NCBI GenBank assembly: GCA_016928955.1
Contig: JAFGJV010000019.1
Span: 1-35,766, forward strand
Direction: 5' to 3'
Length of the DNA: 35,766 bases
Source of the DNA: Spirochaetales bacterium
GTDB taxonomy: Bacteria; Spirochaetota; Spirochaetia; Treponematales; UBA12059
The first letter of the stretch is position 1, and every line of letters starts with the position of its first letter. Below, one piece after another: positions 16,238-24,537 of the stretch. The translations under genes were made by a program, and so were the position numbers. The notes below the pieces were generated by a model. The model worked only from the letters and a program-made list of their open reading frames with translations, was not told the DNA's origin and did no database searches.

Positions 16238-17808
16238 TAGGCGTCCGGCTCGTCCTCATCAGGGGCATGTAGCGGGAAGCGGATGACAAAACGCGTGCCG
16301 GAAGCGGGCGACGATTCCATGCGCACGCTGCCGTGCAGCACGCGCGACACGGCCGAGTCCACGATAGACAGGCCCAGGCCCGTGCCTCCCGCTCCCCGCC
16401 TGGTGGTGAAGAACGGCTCAAAGGCCCTGGCTGCCGTGTCCTGGTCCATGCCCACGCCGTTGTCCGCATACTCGATCACGACGTCTGAGCCGTCCTGCCG
16501 CACGTCCAGGGTAAGGATCCCGCCCTCGTCCGGCCGGAAGGCGTGGGTCAGGGAATTCATGATCAGGTTGCTGACGATCTGCGTAAAGGCTGACGGCCAG
16601 GTATCCAGCTCCAGGTTCTGGGGACAGGACAGACTGACGCTGGCCCTGTGCTTTCTGAGTTCCGGCCGGATGCTGTCCAGAATGTCACCCAGGTAGGTAC
16701 CCAGGTGGATCACCCGGCGCTGCCCGGTCATCTGGTCGGCCGCCAGTTCCTTGAACGAACGGAGTATGTTGCGCGCGCGCTGGAGGTTGGACTGGATAAG
16801 GTCTATGGACTCGGTCGCCGCCACAAGATGCTCGTTGGGAAGCACGACGCCGGGATCGTCGCCCCTGGCCACGCTCCGGAGCTGGTCGGCCAGGTAGCTT
16901 GCCGCGGTTATGGATACGCCCAGGGGCGTGTTCACCTCGTGCGCCACGCCGGCAACCAGGGTGACCATGGCCGCCATCTTTTCCTTGCGCACCAGCTCGT
17001 CCCGGGCTTCCTCCAGCTGCCGTATGGTGGCCGTCAGTTCGGCCGTGCGAGCGCGCACCTGGTCCTCAAGGCCGGCCGTGGCCATGCCCAGCTCGCCGGC
17101 CATGGCGTTGAAGGATTTGGCAAGCGACAAGACCTCGCCGTCCCCGGTTTCGTCTGCCCGCACCTGCATCTCGCCGCGGCCCATCAGTATGGTGGCCGCC
17201 TCAAGCGCCTCCAGGGGCGCGGCCACCCGTTGTCCAGCGCTTCTGGCGGCCAGGCTTGCGGCCATGATTCCCAGGAGCACCACCACGCCCACGGCCGGGA
17301 GCGACGAAGCGGCCGCCTGGGATATGTATTCCGCCGGCACGGCCAGGATGACGGTCCAACCCCAGGGTTCAAAAGCCTCGTTCCAGCCCAGGAAAGACTT
17401 GTAGCCCAGGCCCCAGTAGCCAGGCCCCGTGTCGCCCCGCCCCAGGCTTTGCACAATCACCATGGACGACGCGGTGCCCACCGCCTCCCAGGGGCTGGCC
17501 AGTACCTTGCCGTCGGCGCCTAAAACCACCACGCCCACTTCCTGCCCGGACGCCTGGGATACCTGGGCCAGGGCCTCATTCTGGGCCGAGCGGGAGTAAA
17601 ACGGGGAGTCGTCTATGCCCAGGCGGACAACAGTGTCGTATTCCGCGCGGATGCCCTGAAGCACGGCCCCTGAGCGGGACGCCAGCAGGTCCTGGTACAG
17701 CCGCCTGACCGTGCCCGCGGACGCCGCGTACACGGCCGCCCCCGTTACCAGGCCGACGGCGGCAACCACCGGCACGATTACCATGACCAGGCGCGCCCTG
17801 AGCCTCAT
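16237..17808 (-). CDS. Membrane histidine kinase
   Basis: A 523-residue sensor kinase. Transmembrane helix 1 (about 7-29) is followed by an extracytoplasmic region (30-165) with a Cache-like segment (GVVVLGADGKVLASP), helix 2 (about 171-190) and a HAMP linker to about 245. A coiled segment leads to the phosphoacceptor motif LVAGVAHEVNTPLG with His290. The ATPase domain shows NLIMNSLTHAF, YADNGVGMD, FEPFFTTRRGAGGTGLGLSIV. It should autophosphorylate and pass phosphate to a response regulator, but none is encoded in this window. It starts only 3 bases after the stop of the tandem substrate-binding lipoprotein gene, so the two are almost certainly co-expressed and probably work as one receptor. 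Confidence 0.92.
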   Translation of the reverse strand: MRLRARLVMVIVPVVAAVGLVTGAAVYAASAGTVRRLYQDLLASRSGAVLQGIRAEYDTVVRLGIDDSPFYSRSAQNEALAQVSQASGQEVGVVVLGADGKVLASPWEAVGTASSMVIVQSLGRGDTGPGYWGLGYKSFLGWNEAFEPWGWTVILAVPAEYISQAAASSLPAVGVVVLLGIMAASLAARSAGQRVAAPLEALEAATILMGRGEMQVRADETGDGEVLSLAKSFNAMAGELGMATAGLEDQVRARTAELTATIRQLEEARDELVRKEKMAAMVTLVAGVAHEVNTPLGVSITAASYLADQLRSVARGDDPGVVLPNEHLVAATESIDLIQSNLQRARNILRSFKELAADQMTGQRRVIHLGTYLGDILDSIRPELRKHRASVSLSCPQNLELDTWPSAFTQIVSNLIMNSLTHAFRPDEGGILTLDVRQDGSDVVIEYADNGVGMDQDTAARAFEPFFTTRRGAGGTGLGLSIVDSAVSRVLHGSVRMESSPASGTRFVIRFPLHAPDEDEPDA

Positions 17809-17811
17809 AGA

Positions 17812-19539
17812 CTAGCGCCCGACCACACCGAGATACTCGGCGAACGACGAACCGTGATAGTCGTACCAGACATCCTCGAACGCGCCCCTGGCTTTGGCCG
17901 CGTCCAGCCAGGCGCGCAGCAAACCGGCCAGTTCCTCGTCGTCTTTTTTCACGCCCCAGGACAGTTCGTCCACGGTCTTTGACGCGGGGTACATGGCCAA
18001 GGTGGCATAGCCGCGCAGCCAGGCCACCGCAAAGCTGGAATCGGCCAGCGTGGCGTCCGCCGCTCCCGTGGCCACCAGGTCCACGCTCTGGCCCATGGAC
18101 TGCGTTCGCGTTACGACGGGCCTGACGCCGGTCTCAGCCAGGCGCTCGGCCAGCCAGGGCTCGTAGCTGGAATCGGCCAGCACGCACAGGGGACGGCCTT
18201 CCAGGTCGGCTATGGACTCCACGCGGTCGTCCTCGCGGAAAATCCACACCAGGGTGCTGGGGAACACGGGCACAAAACGGAGGAATTTTTCCCGCCACGG
18301 CAGGGGCGTGAACGGGGCCACATACATGTCCACGCGCCGTATGAGGTCGGGGGTCCAGGGCAGTTTGGGATCCGTCTTGACCCGCTCCGGCAAGGCGCCG
18401 CCTGCCGTCCAGAAATCCTGAAAGCTAACGGTTTCCACGACCAGCTCTATGCCGAACGTCTCCGCGAATCGGGCCAGGAGGGCGTAATGGTAGCCGGCCG
18501 GGGGAAGGCCGGGGCGGCTTTCATACACGGTCAGGTCGGCGTCCAGGGCGGCGCGCAGGCCCGAGCGCCTGAGTTCCGAAATGCGCTCGGCCTGGGCTTC
18601 CGTGATAGCCGGCATGGCTATGTCGCGGCAACGCGCCAGGATCTCGTACTCGTCGTAGGTCATGCGGAAAGAATCGGACCACAGGCGCCTGAGCGTCCCG
18701 TCCAGCCTGGCGGAATCCAGGAAGGACCTGAGCGCCGACTCCAGTTCGTCGTTGCCCTTTTGGAGCGCCCAGCACAGGCTTTGCTGTTCGGAAACGCTCG
18801 GGCCCACGGTTATGTCGCCGCGGGTCATGAGCACGCTGGCCAGCCCAAAAGCGTCGCGGAACGTGAAATCCGCCTCGCCGGCCACCACGGCCCCGATCGT
18901 GTCGTAGTCATAGGGCTTCAGCTCGGGCCGCAGGTCGATACCCAGGCGGTCCACCAGATCCCGGGCGTACGCCTCAAAACTGGTCCGCCTGATGACGAGC
19001 GCCGACTTGCCCGAAAGTTCCTGCACCCCGCGCGCCTGTGCTCCTTTGGGGAACACGGTCAGGATACGGTTGGGGACCACGGGAACCAGGGTGCTGATTT
19101 TCTCGCGCCACAGGAGCGGGGTCAGGGCGTGGACGACCATGTCCACGCGGGAAAAAATGTCCGGCGTGGCGTCCGGGGGCGGATCATCGAAAACGGGCTG
19201 GCCGTTGACGGCCAAGAGCTCGTCGTACCCCACCACCTCAATGACCAGGGGAAGGTCCAGGCGACGCGCGAACTCGGCCGCGAGCAGGGTCATGAACCCG
19301 CCTGGGCTCCCATCCGCGCGCGGTTCGTATATGCCCTCGGTCAGGGTGGTGGCGACGCGCAGACCCCCTTGTCCCCGGAGTCGATCTGCCAGGGCCAGGG
19401 CGCGGCCATCGGGCGCCCAGGGCTCGGCCACGGCGGCTCCGGCAGGCTCGGGGTCGGGCTCACCTTGGGCGCAGGCAAACACGGCCACGGCCACGGCCAG
19501 AGCAAGGCCCATAACGCCCACTGTTGTCCAGAATCGCAT
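17812..19539 (-). CDS. Lipoprotein with two tandem substrate-binding domains
   Basis: A 575-residue lipoprotein. The signal peptide ends in lipobox VFAC (Cys23). Two successive periplasmic-binding domains of the SBP_bac_3 type follow, about residues 55-310 and 325-570. They are repeats of each other: RVDMVVHALTPLLWREK in the first matches RVDMYVAPFTPLPWREK in the second, and LRVATTLTEGIYEPR matches LRAALDADLTVYESR. The same double Venus-flytrap layout occurs in the sensor part of BvgS/EvgS kinases. The ATG at 19539 has GGAGGG a few bases upstream; longer starts would displace the lipobox. No ABC permease gene adjoins; the neighbour is a histidine kinase, 3 bases downstream. A sensor role is therefore likelier than import. 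The ligand is unknown, probably an amino acid or small acid. Confidence 0.88.
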   Translation of the reverse strand: MRFWTTVGVMGLALAVAVAVFACAQGEPDPEPAGAAVAEPWAPDGRALALADRLRGQGGLRVATTLTEGIYEPRADGSPGGFMTLLAAEFARRLDLPLVIEVVGYDELLAVNGQPVFDDPPPDATPDIFSRVDMVVHALTPLLWREKISTLVPVVPNRILTVFPKGAQARGVQELSGKSALVIRRTSFEAYARDLVDRLGIDLRPELKPYDYDTIGAVVAGEADFTFRDAFGLASVLMTRGDITVGPSVSEQQSLCWALQKGNDELESALRSFLDSARLDGTLRRLWSDSFRMTYDEYEILARCRDIAMPAITEAQAERISELRRSGLRAALDADLTVYESRPGLPPAGYHYALLARFAETFGIELVVETVSFQDFWTAGGALPERVKTDPKLPWTPDLIRRVDMYVAPFTPLPWREKFLRFVPVFPSTLVWIFREDDRVESIADLEGRPLCVLADSSYEPWLAERLAETGVRPVVTRTQSMGQSVDLVATGAADATLADSSFAVAWLRGYATLAMYPASKTVDELSWGVKKDDEELAGLLRAWLDAAKARGAFEDVWYDYHGSSFAEYLGVVGR

Positions 19540-19632
19540 CCGAGGCCCTCCGCTGGTTCCGTTCATGCCGCATGCTAGCACGGGCAGTGTCCAGGAGCGT
19601 TCAGAAATCGAACATTCACGCCGGTGTTCTCT

Positions 19633-19661
19633 AGCATATTGTCAAGGAAGCGCGAGCGCAA
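19633..19661 (-). promoter_or_regulatory. Candidate promoter for the receptor-kinase pair
   Basis: On the minus strand, TTGCGC (19661-19656), 18 bases, then TATGCT (19638-19633). A perfect TTGACA (19645-19640) lies just before the -10 box but at the wrong distance to serve it. It sits in the 140-base gap between the MFS gene and the lipoprotein gene, the only sizeable gap in this minus-strand run. Weak evidence. Confidence 0.25.
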
Positions 19662-19679
19662 GAACGCGGCCCAGCCTCA

Positions 19680-20939
19680 TCAACGCTTGGCGGAGCTACG
19701 GATCGTGTCGCCGCGGTAGATGAACAAACTGAACCCGGCGCTCAAGAGGGATAAGACCGCCACAAACGGCCACACGGCCGCCGATCCCCGTGCGTCGGAG
19801 ACGGCGCCGGCCACCAGCGGCCCCATGGCGCCGCCAGCCACGTGACAGACGGATATGAAGGAATTGATACGCGCCCGGAATTCCGGCGGGGAACGTTCCG
19901 CTATAAAGGCGTTGCCGTTGGTCGCGCCTAGGATTTCGCCCACGGTCCATAAGGCGGTCATGCCCAGTATGGGTAGGGCGGACAAAGACAGGGCGTAGCC
20001 GCCAAACCCGGCCGCGTAGAAGAGATAGGACAGGGAAACGGCAGCCAGGCTGGGAAGCCGCCTGGACAAAAGGGTCACCAGCGATGTGAGCAGTACCACG
20101 GTCAGCCCGTTGGTGGTCATGGCCGAGCCGAACAGCTTGGGCCCGAGTTCCGGCCCAAGCCCGTCTTTGAGGTACACGGGCAGGGCAAAGCTGTGCTGGG
20201 CGTAAATGAAGGAGCCGAGCACGCTGGACAGGCCGTACAGCACCAGGATGGGATGGCGCCTGAGCGCGTCCACCAGGGCGGACTTTCTTGAAAGGGGACG
20301 GGCTACGATCGTCGCCTCAGCGGCCCGCTCAGCGACGGCCGCCTGGGCGCCTCCAGGCGCCGCGCCCGGCCGCCGTACGAATAGGCCGACCACGCCTGCC
20401 GCTATGAACAGGGCCACCGCGTTGCCGACAAACAGGGCGCGCGGGGCGGCGTCAAACAGCAGTCCGGCTATCAGCGGCCCGATCGAGAACCCTATGTTGT
20501 TGCCCCAGTAGATCAGGGCAAAGGCTTCCTTGGTCCGCTCGGGCGGGGCCCTGTCCGCGACCAGGGCGTTGATCAGGGGCCAGGTACCCTGAAGCGTCAC
20601 CAGGGCGGCGGCCATCAGAAAGGGCGTAACGGGCGTAAAGCCGACCAGGGCGCACACCAGGAAGATCCCGGCCGTGGCGGCCTGGAGCCAGCGCAGGACG
20701 CCTGCCCGTTCCAGCCTGTCGCCCAGGTGGCCGCCGGCGAACAAGCCCACGGCGCCGGCAACCGTAACGCCCGATACGAAGGCGCCCGCGGCGCCGTCGG
20801 CGTAGCCCAGCTTGATGGTGAGGATCATGGTCAAAAACGGCCCCACAAAGCTGCCCGCGGATACCACAAGTCGCACCACAAAGAGGGCGTATATCTCCGG
20901 GGGCAGTTTTGCCGTGGGAAGCGCGCTGGCGCGGCTCAT
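19680..20939 (-). CDS. MFS transporter
   Basis: A 419-residue major facilitator with twelve predicted helices. The loop 2-3 signature is present as GHLGDRLERAGVLRW (about residues 70-84). Helix-rich halves are split by a polar Ala/Gly/Arg linker near 190-215. Helix 5 shows GNNIGFSIGPLIAGLL, which resembles motif C (G-x-x-x-GPxxGG) of drug-proton antiporters. Helix 11 region GNAFIAERSPPEFRARINSF is typical of efflux-type MFS proteins. The substrate is unknown. AAGGGA lies eight bases before the ATG. It follows the Nim/PPOX-like gene after a 45-base gap that holds a strong hairpin. Confidence 0.85.
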   Translation of the reverse strand: MSRASALPTAKLPPEIYALFVVRLVVSAGSFVGPFLTMILTIKLGYADGAAGAFVSGVTVAGAVGLFAGGHLGDRLERAGVLRWLQAATAGIFLVCALVGFTPVTPFLMAAALVTLQGTWPLINALVADRAPPERTKEAFALIYWGNNIGFSIGPLIAGLLFDAAPRALFVGNAVALFIAAGVVGLFVRRPGAAPGGAQAAVAERAAEATIVARPLSRKSALVDALRRHPILVLYGLSSVLGSFIYAQHSFALPVYLKDGLGPELGPKLFGSAMTTNGLTVVLLTSLVTLLSRRLPSLAAVSLSYLFYAAGFGGYALSLSALPILGMTALWTVGEILGATNGNAFIAERSPPEFRARINSFISVCHVAGGAMGPLVAGAVSDARGSAAVWPFVAVLSLLSAGFSLFIYRGDTIRSSAKR

Positions 20940-20958
20940 GTCTGGTATCCCTTCAAGC

Positions 20959-20984
20959 GGCGCGGACCTCAGCCGGTCCGCGCC
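20959..20984 (-). terminator. Hairpin between the PPOX-like gene and the MFS gene
   Basis: A perfect 10-bp stem (GGCGCGGACC at 20959-20968 with GGTCCGCGCC at 20975-20984) and 6-base loop begin directly after the stop codon of the PPOX-like gene. No U tract follows. It may separate expression of the PPOX-like gene from the transporter gene, or protect the 3' end of the first. Confidence 0.6.
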
Positions 20985-21470
20985 TCACGCGCTGTACGCC
21001 TTGCCCCGCAGGGAGTCGATGTCCAGCCTGAGTATGGTAACCGCGTCGTAGGACGCGTCGTTCTTGATGTTGCGCTCCAGTATCGGCTGCGGATCCTTCT
21101 CAAGGTGCCCAAGCAGGGTCAGGAGGGCGTGCTTCTTCTCGGCCAGGTCCGTGACCACGGCCATCCGGCCGCGTATGACCAGGGACGCGTAGTCATGGTC
21201 GCACTTGCCATCCAGATACCCGCGGTCCTGGATGACGGTAGCGCATACCCGGTCGTTGGCCCTGATGAAGTCGAGCTTGTCGCCGTGATTGGAGCTGTGA
21301 AAATACACGTTCCCGCTATCCCGGTCGTAGCCATAGCTCAGCGTCACGATGTACGGCTCGTCGACCCTGGCCAGGGCCAGGGTCATGTATTTCCCGGCTT
21401 TGAGGATGCCGGTCAGCTGTTCCTGGTCCAGGATTTCCTTGTCCCGCCTGCGGGGATGGTACGACGCCAT
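20985..21470 (-). CDS. Pyridoxamine 5'-phosphate oxidase-like flavin-binding protein (Nim type)
   Basis: A 161-residue split-barrel protein. The N-terminal RRRDKEILDQEQL and GKYMTLALARVDEPYIVTLSYGYD, then VYFHSSNHGDKLDFIRANDRV, match the FMN-binding family that includes 5-nitroimidazole resistance (Nim) proteins. Members bind flavin and may reduce small molecules; resistance cannot be claimed from sequence. The ATG at 21470 is preferred, with GGAGGA upstream on the minus strand. The longer start at 21515 passes through a TATACT box at 21507-21502 that may be its promoter. A hairpin directly follows its stop. Confidence 0.85.
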   Translation of the reverse strand: MASYHPRRRDKEILDQEQLTGILKAGKYMTLALARVDEPYIVTLSYGYDRDSGNVYFHSSNHGDKLDFIRANDRVCATVIQDRGYLDGKCDHDYASLVIRGRMAVVTDLAEKKHALLTLLGHLEKDPQPILERNIKNDASYDAVTILRLDIDSLRGKAYSA

Positions 21471-21577
21471 GACTATCCTCCAACGCTGCGCTAGTGGGCG
21501 CAGTATACCATACACGGCCTCAAGTCCAGCGGCTTCGGACAGCGCCGTCGCCGCTTCCCCTGCCGTTCACGCCCGGC

Positions 21578-22378
21578 CTACACGCGGGTATCCATGCGGT
21601 TGCCGGATTCGTAGCGCTTGAGGCCCAGGCCAAAGAACGCCCTGGCCAGTACCGCGTACACGATGGCCACGCCCCAGAGGGCGGGCACCAGGGGCCAGTC
21701 CATGGAACGGAACACGCGCAGCGGCACAAAGGCCACAAAGCCCGAAGGTACCAACGAATACAGCACCCAGCGGAGACCCTTCCCGAACACGCCCTCCGGA
21801 TACAGCGAAAAAGACAACAGGAACTCGCTCAGGGCGCCCGCTATGCCCTGGGAATTGCCCATGAAGAAGGCCAGGCTTTCGGCCATGGCAAAGGCCGACG
21901 CGAATATCACGGCCGCCGGCACCGCCAGGGCGCAGAACAGGGCCAGGCGCTCAAGGCTCAGGCCGGGGAGGAGACCCAGGACCACAAAGCCGTACAGAAG
22001 GTCGCCCCAGGCCCCCACGTCGGTCTTGGACAAAAGGACATTGAGGAGCGCGTCTTTGGGCTGGAGCAGGTACACGTCCAGGGATCCTTCCATGATGATC
22101 CTGCCCAGCTGGCGCACGTTGCCGGCCAGGATGTGGGCCAGCCCAAAAGCCGTGGACACCAGGCCCCACACGAACATCACGTCCTGGAAACCGTAGCCGC
22201 CCACGGCCCCCGTCCGGCCTATCAGCACGGCCCAGAAGGCGGCAAAAGCCGCGTTGTTCAGCATCATCCCAAAGGTCTGCACCAGGAAGTTCACCCGATA
22301 CTCGATCACGCTCTTCACGTTGGCCGCAAAAGCCGCGGCCATGAAGCGGCCATACGCCGCCAGTCTCCATTTCCTCAT
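21578..22378 (-). CDS. ABC exporter permease, DUF990 type (second permease)
   Basis: A 266-residue membrane protein with six predicted helices, of the ABC-2-like permease group once called DUF990. The diagnostic stretch is ILAGNVRQLGRIIMEGSLDVYLLQPKDALLNV (about residues 83-114; the pattern is G-x-LD-x-x-L-x-x-P). It starts 2 bases after the stop of the first permease and is the last gene of a three-gene exporter operon. With the partner permease and ATPase it should form an export complex. The exported substrate is unknown; relatives are linked to lipid, peptide or drug efflux. Confidence 0.88.
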   Translation of the reverse strand: MRKWRLAAYGRFMAAAFAANVKSVIEYRVNFLVQTFGMMLNNAAFAAFWAVLIGRTGAVGGYGFQDVMFVWGLVSTAFGLAHILAGNVRQLGRIIMEGSLDVYLLQPKDALLNVLLSKTDVGAWGDLLYGFVVLGLLPGLSLERLALFCALAVPAAVIFASAFAMAESLAFFMGNSQGIAGALSEFLLSFSLYPEGVFGKGLRWVLYSLVPSGFVAFVPLRVFRSMDWPLVPALWGVAIVYAVLARAFFGLGLKRYESGNRMDTRV

Positions 22379-22380
22379 GA

Positions 22381-23187
22381 TCAGCCTCCGTTGAGGGCCA
22401 CGCGCCGGGAACTCAGGGAGAAGACGGCGCGGGCCAGGAGCACGGCAAACGCCACCCAGGCCAGCTGCCTGGCTATCAGGGACAGCGCGTCCGCCGGGCT
22501 AAAGGCGACGAACACCCGCGCGGGCGCCCAGGACAGGTACGGGAAGGGCGTCCATAAAGCCGCCGCCGCCACCGTGTCCGGCAGGAACTCGATGGGCACC
22601 AGCGTGCCGACTACCAGCACGAGCTTCTGGTACACCCAGTAGAACGCGTCGTTTTCCTCCAGCCAGAAGGCGGTCAGCGATATGCTGAAATGGAGAAGAA
22701 AGTTGAGCGACCCGGCCAGGAGAAGCGACACGGCCAGGAGCCCTCCCCGCAGGATTTCCGCCCCAAGGCCGCCGCCCGCGGACGGCGGCGTGCCCACCAG
22801 CAGGAAACCCACCGCCAGGCCCTCGGCCAAAATGACGGCGGCGTCCGCAAGGCTGCCTCCCACCCGCTCGGCGTAGTTGTAGGCCACAAAGTCGTACGGC
22901 CGGCCCAGCTGGTACGCCACCTGCCCGCTTTTCACGTCGCGCGACAGGCCCCAGAAATAGCGGCCAAAGCCAAAGCTCGTGATCTCGGCCACAATGAAAT
23001 ACCACACGGCCATGGATTGGGTGTAGCCGGCTATCTCAGAGCGTCCGGCGTAAGCCCCGGCCCATACCCGGGAGAAGATGAACACAAAGAGACCGTAGGT
23101 CAGCATGGACGCCGTGAAATTCCCGAGGTACATGGTGCGTTCCCGCAGAGACGTGGACGCGGCCACGGAATAGAGCCTGGCCCTCAT
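22381..23187 (-). CDS. ABC exporter permease, DUF990 type (first permease)
   Basis: A 268-residue membrane protein with six predicted helices, a diverged paralog of the following permease. The matching cytoplasmic motif is SRDVKSGQVAYQLGRPYDFVAYNYAERVGG (about residues 83-112). Its start overlaps the ATPase stop by 4 bases (ATGA), so translation is coupled. The pair likely forms a heterodimeric membrane channel driven by the upstream ATPase. Confidence 0.88.
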   Translation of the reverse strand: MRARLYSVAASTSLRERTMYLGNFTASMLTYGLFVFIFSRVWAGAYAGRSEIAGYTQSMAVWYFIVAEITSFGFGRYFWGLSRDVKSGQVAYQLGRPYDFVAYNYAERVGGSLADAAVILAEGLAVGFLLVGTPPSAGGGLGAEILRGGLLAVSLLLAGSLNFLLHFSISLTAFWLEENDAFYWVYQKLVLVVGTLVPIEFLPDTVAAAALWTPFPYLSWAPARVFVAFSPADALSLIARQLAWVAFAVLLARAVFSLSSRRVALNGG

Positions 23188-24200
23188 GCCGAGCCTCCCC
23201 GCGTCACGGCCGCCGCCTCCGCGCCCGAGCGCGCCGCGTATATCTGCTCGATCACGTTCTCAAGCGGCTCGTCCTCAACCGTGATGTCCACCAGCTCGCC
23301 GCGCTCGGCCAGGGCGCGCACCACGTCGCGCAGGGCATGGCGGTTGGTGTCCACCTCGTAGCGCGCACTCTGCTCGGTGCGCTTGAGAGGCGACAGGCCG
23401 GGCAGGTCCATGGACGTGGGACGGGCGTAGCGCACACCAACGTGCTTGCGGGACAGGGCCCGATGCTTGAGCGTCTTCATGGACTCGTCCACCACCACCT
23501 CGCCGTGGTGGATGATCACGGCCCGCTTGCACACCTTTTCTATGTCGCCCATATCGTGGCTGGTGAGGAAGACGGTCACGCCGTCGCGCTTGTTGAGCTC
23601 CTCTATCAGCCGGCGGATCTCCTTGCGGGCCACCACGTCCAGCCCTATGGTCGGCTCGTCCAGAAAGAGCACCCGGGGCGCGTGTATGAGACTGGCGGCT
23701 ATCTCGCAGCGTATGCGCTGCCCAAGCGACAACTTGCGCACGGGCACGTCCATGAGCTCGGCAAGGCCAAAGCGCTCCACAAGCGCGCCGGTGCGCTCCC
23801 GCAGGAGCTTCGGTTCCACCTCGTACACCGCGCCAAGCAGCCTGAACGAGTCGGCCGGCGGCAGGTGGAACCACAGCTGGCTCTTCTGCCCGAACACCGA
23901 GCCTATGGACCAGGCCAGGCGCTTGCGCTCCCTGGCTGGATCAAGGCCAAGCACGCGGGCTCCGCCGCCGGAAGGCGTGAGTATGCCGGTCAGCATCTTG
24001 ATGGTTGTGGACTTGCCCGCCCCGTTGGGCCCAAGAAAGGCGACCACTTCGCCTTCATCCACCGAAAAATTCACGCCCTTGACGGCGTCGACGATCCGGC
24101 GCTCGGGCCGCACCAGAGCGCGCAGGGCGGCAAAGCGCCCCTGGGGCCGCACGCGGAGAATAAAACGCTTGGACAGGTTTTCGGCCACGATGGCGGCCAT
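23184..24200 (-). CDS. ABC exporter ATP-binding subunit
   Basis: A 338-residue ATPase. Walker A GPNGAGKSTTIK is near residue 57, followed by the Q-loop region FGQKSQLWFHLP, the signature as LSLGQRIRCEIA, Walker B VLFLDEPTIGLD and switch SHDMGDIEKVC. The signature deviates from LSGGQ at its third position (LSLGQ), as is common in this exporter group. An additional ~80-residue C-terminal domain follows the nucleotide-binding core. GGAGGT lies six bases before the ATG, and the gene heads the operon. The long N-terminal insertion (RVRPQGRFAALRALVRPERR) is typical of the group that pairs with DUF990 permeases. Confidence 0.93.
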   Translation of the reverse strand: MAAIVAENLSKRFILRVRPQGRFAALRALVRPERRIVDAVKGVNFSVDEGEVVAFLGPNGAGKSTTIKMLTGILTPSGGGARVLGLDPARERKRLAWSIGSVFGQKSQLWFHLPPADSFRLLGAVYEVEPKLLRERTGALVERFGLAELMDVPVRKLSLGQRIRCEIAASLIHAPRVLFLDEPTIGLDVVARKEIRRLIEELNKRDGVTVFLTSHDMGDIEKVCKRAVIIHHGEVVVDESMKTLKHRALSRKHVGVRYARPTSMDLPGLSPLKRTEQSARYEVDTNRHALRDVVRALAERGELVDITVEDEPLENVIEQIYAARSGAEAAAVTRGGSA

Positions 24201-24537
24201 GGGGGACCTCCGAGTCGACGGGACGGCGCCGCCAGAGCGGCAGACGGGTCCCGTGGTCGATCGAGACTCCGTCCTCGGGCTTTTGTCCCGTGGGTGTCGC
24301 GGCTGTCACGCGGCCGCCGGCGCCGCTCGGTCTCGGCCACCGGCAGCGTCTTCACGCTGGCCGGGCGGAACCCTAGGCGCCCTCTCGAAGGTAGATGCAC
24401 TGTTTGTAGCTGACCCTCGCTCGGCGGTCAAGTGGATGTACCGTTACTGCGAGGAGCATCGCACGCGCCCGCCGGGCCGGGAATGGTTCACGCCCGGCAT
24501 CTTGCGCGTTGGGCGTACCGAGTCTATCCTTATAGCC
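24201..24537. other. 337-base divergent intergenic region
   Basis: It separates the ABC ATPase gene (minus) from the CHASE-GGDEF gene (plus). It is GC-rich and full of short self-complementary runs such as ACGGGTCCCGT. The frames through it give low-complexity Arg/Ala/Pro sequence. I see no tRNA and no match to the c-di-GMP riboswitch cores I know. Its only supported content is the promoter at 24502-24530. Confidence 0.5.
24502..24530 (+). promoter_or_regulatory. Leaderless promoter for the diguanylate cyclase gene
   Basis: TTGCGC (24502-24507), exactly 17 bases, then TATCCT (24525-24530). Seven bases later is GTG (24538), in frame with the cyclase. This supports the GTG as the start and a leaderless transcript. 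Confidence 0.4.

Noticed and set aside
24201-24501. Riboswitch in the leader of the diguanylate cyclase
   Set aside because: No conserved core of the c-di-GMP or c-di-AMP riboswitches is visible, and the proposed promoter leaves no leader.
23446-24537. Long open frame upstream of the diguanylate cyclase
   Set aside because: Antisense to the ABC ATPase gene and low-complexity; the cyclase begins with its first transmembrane segment near 24.59 kb.
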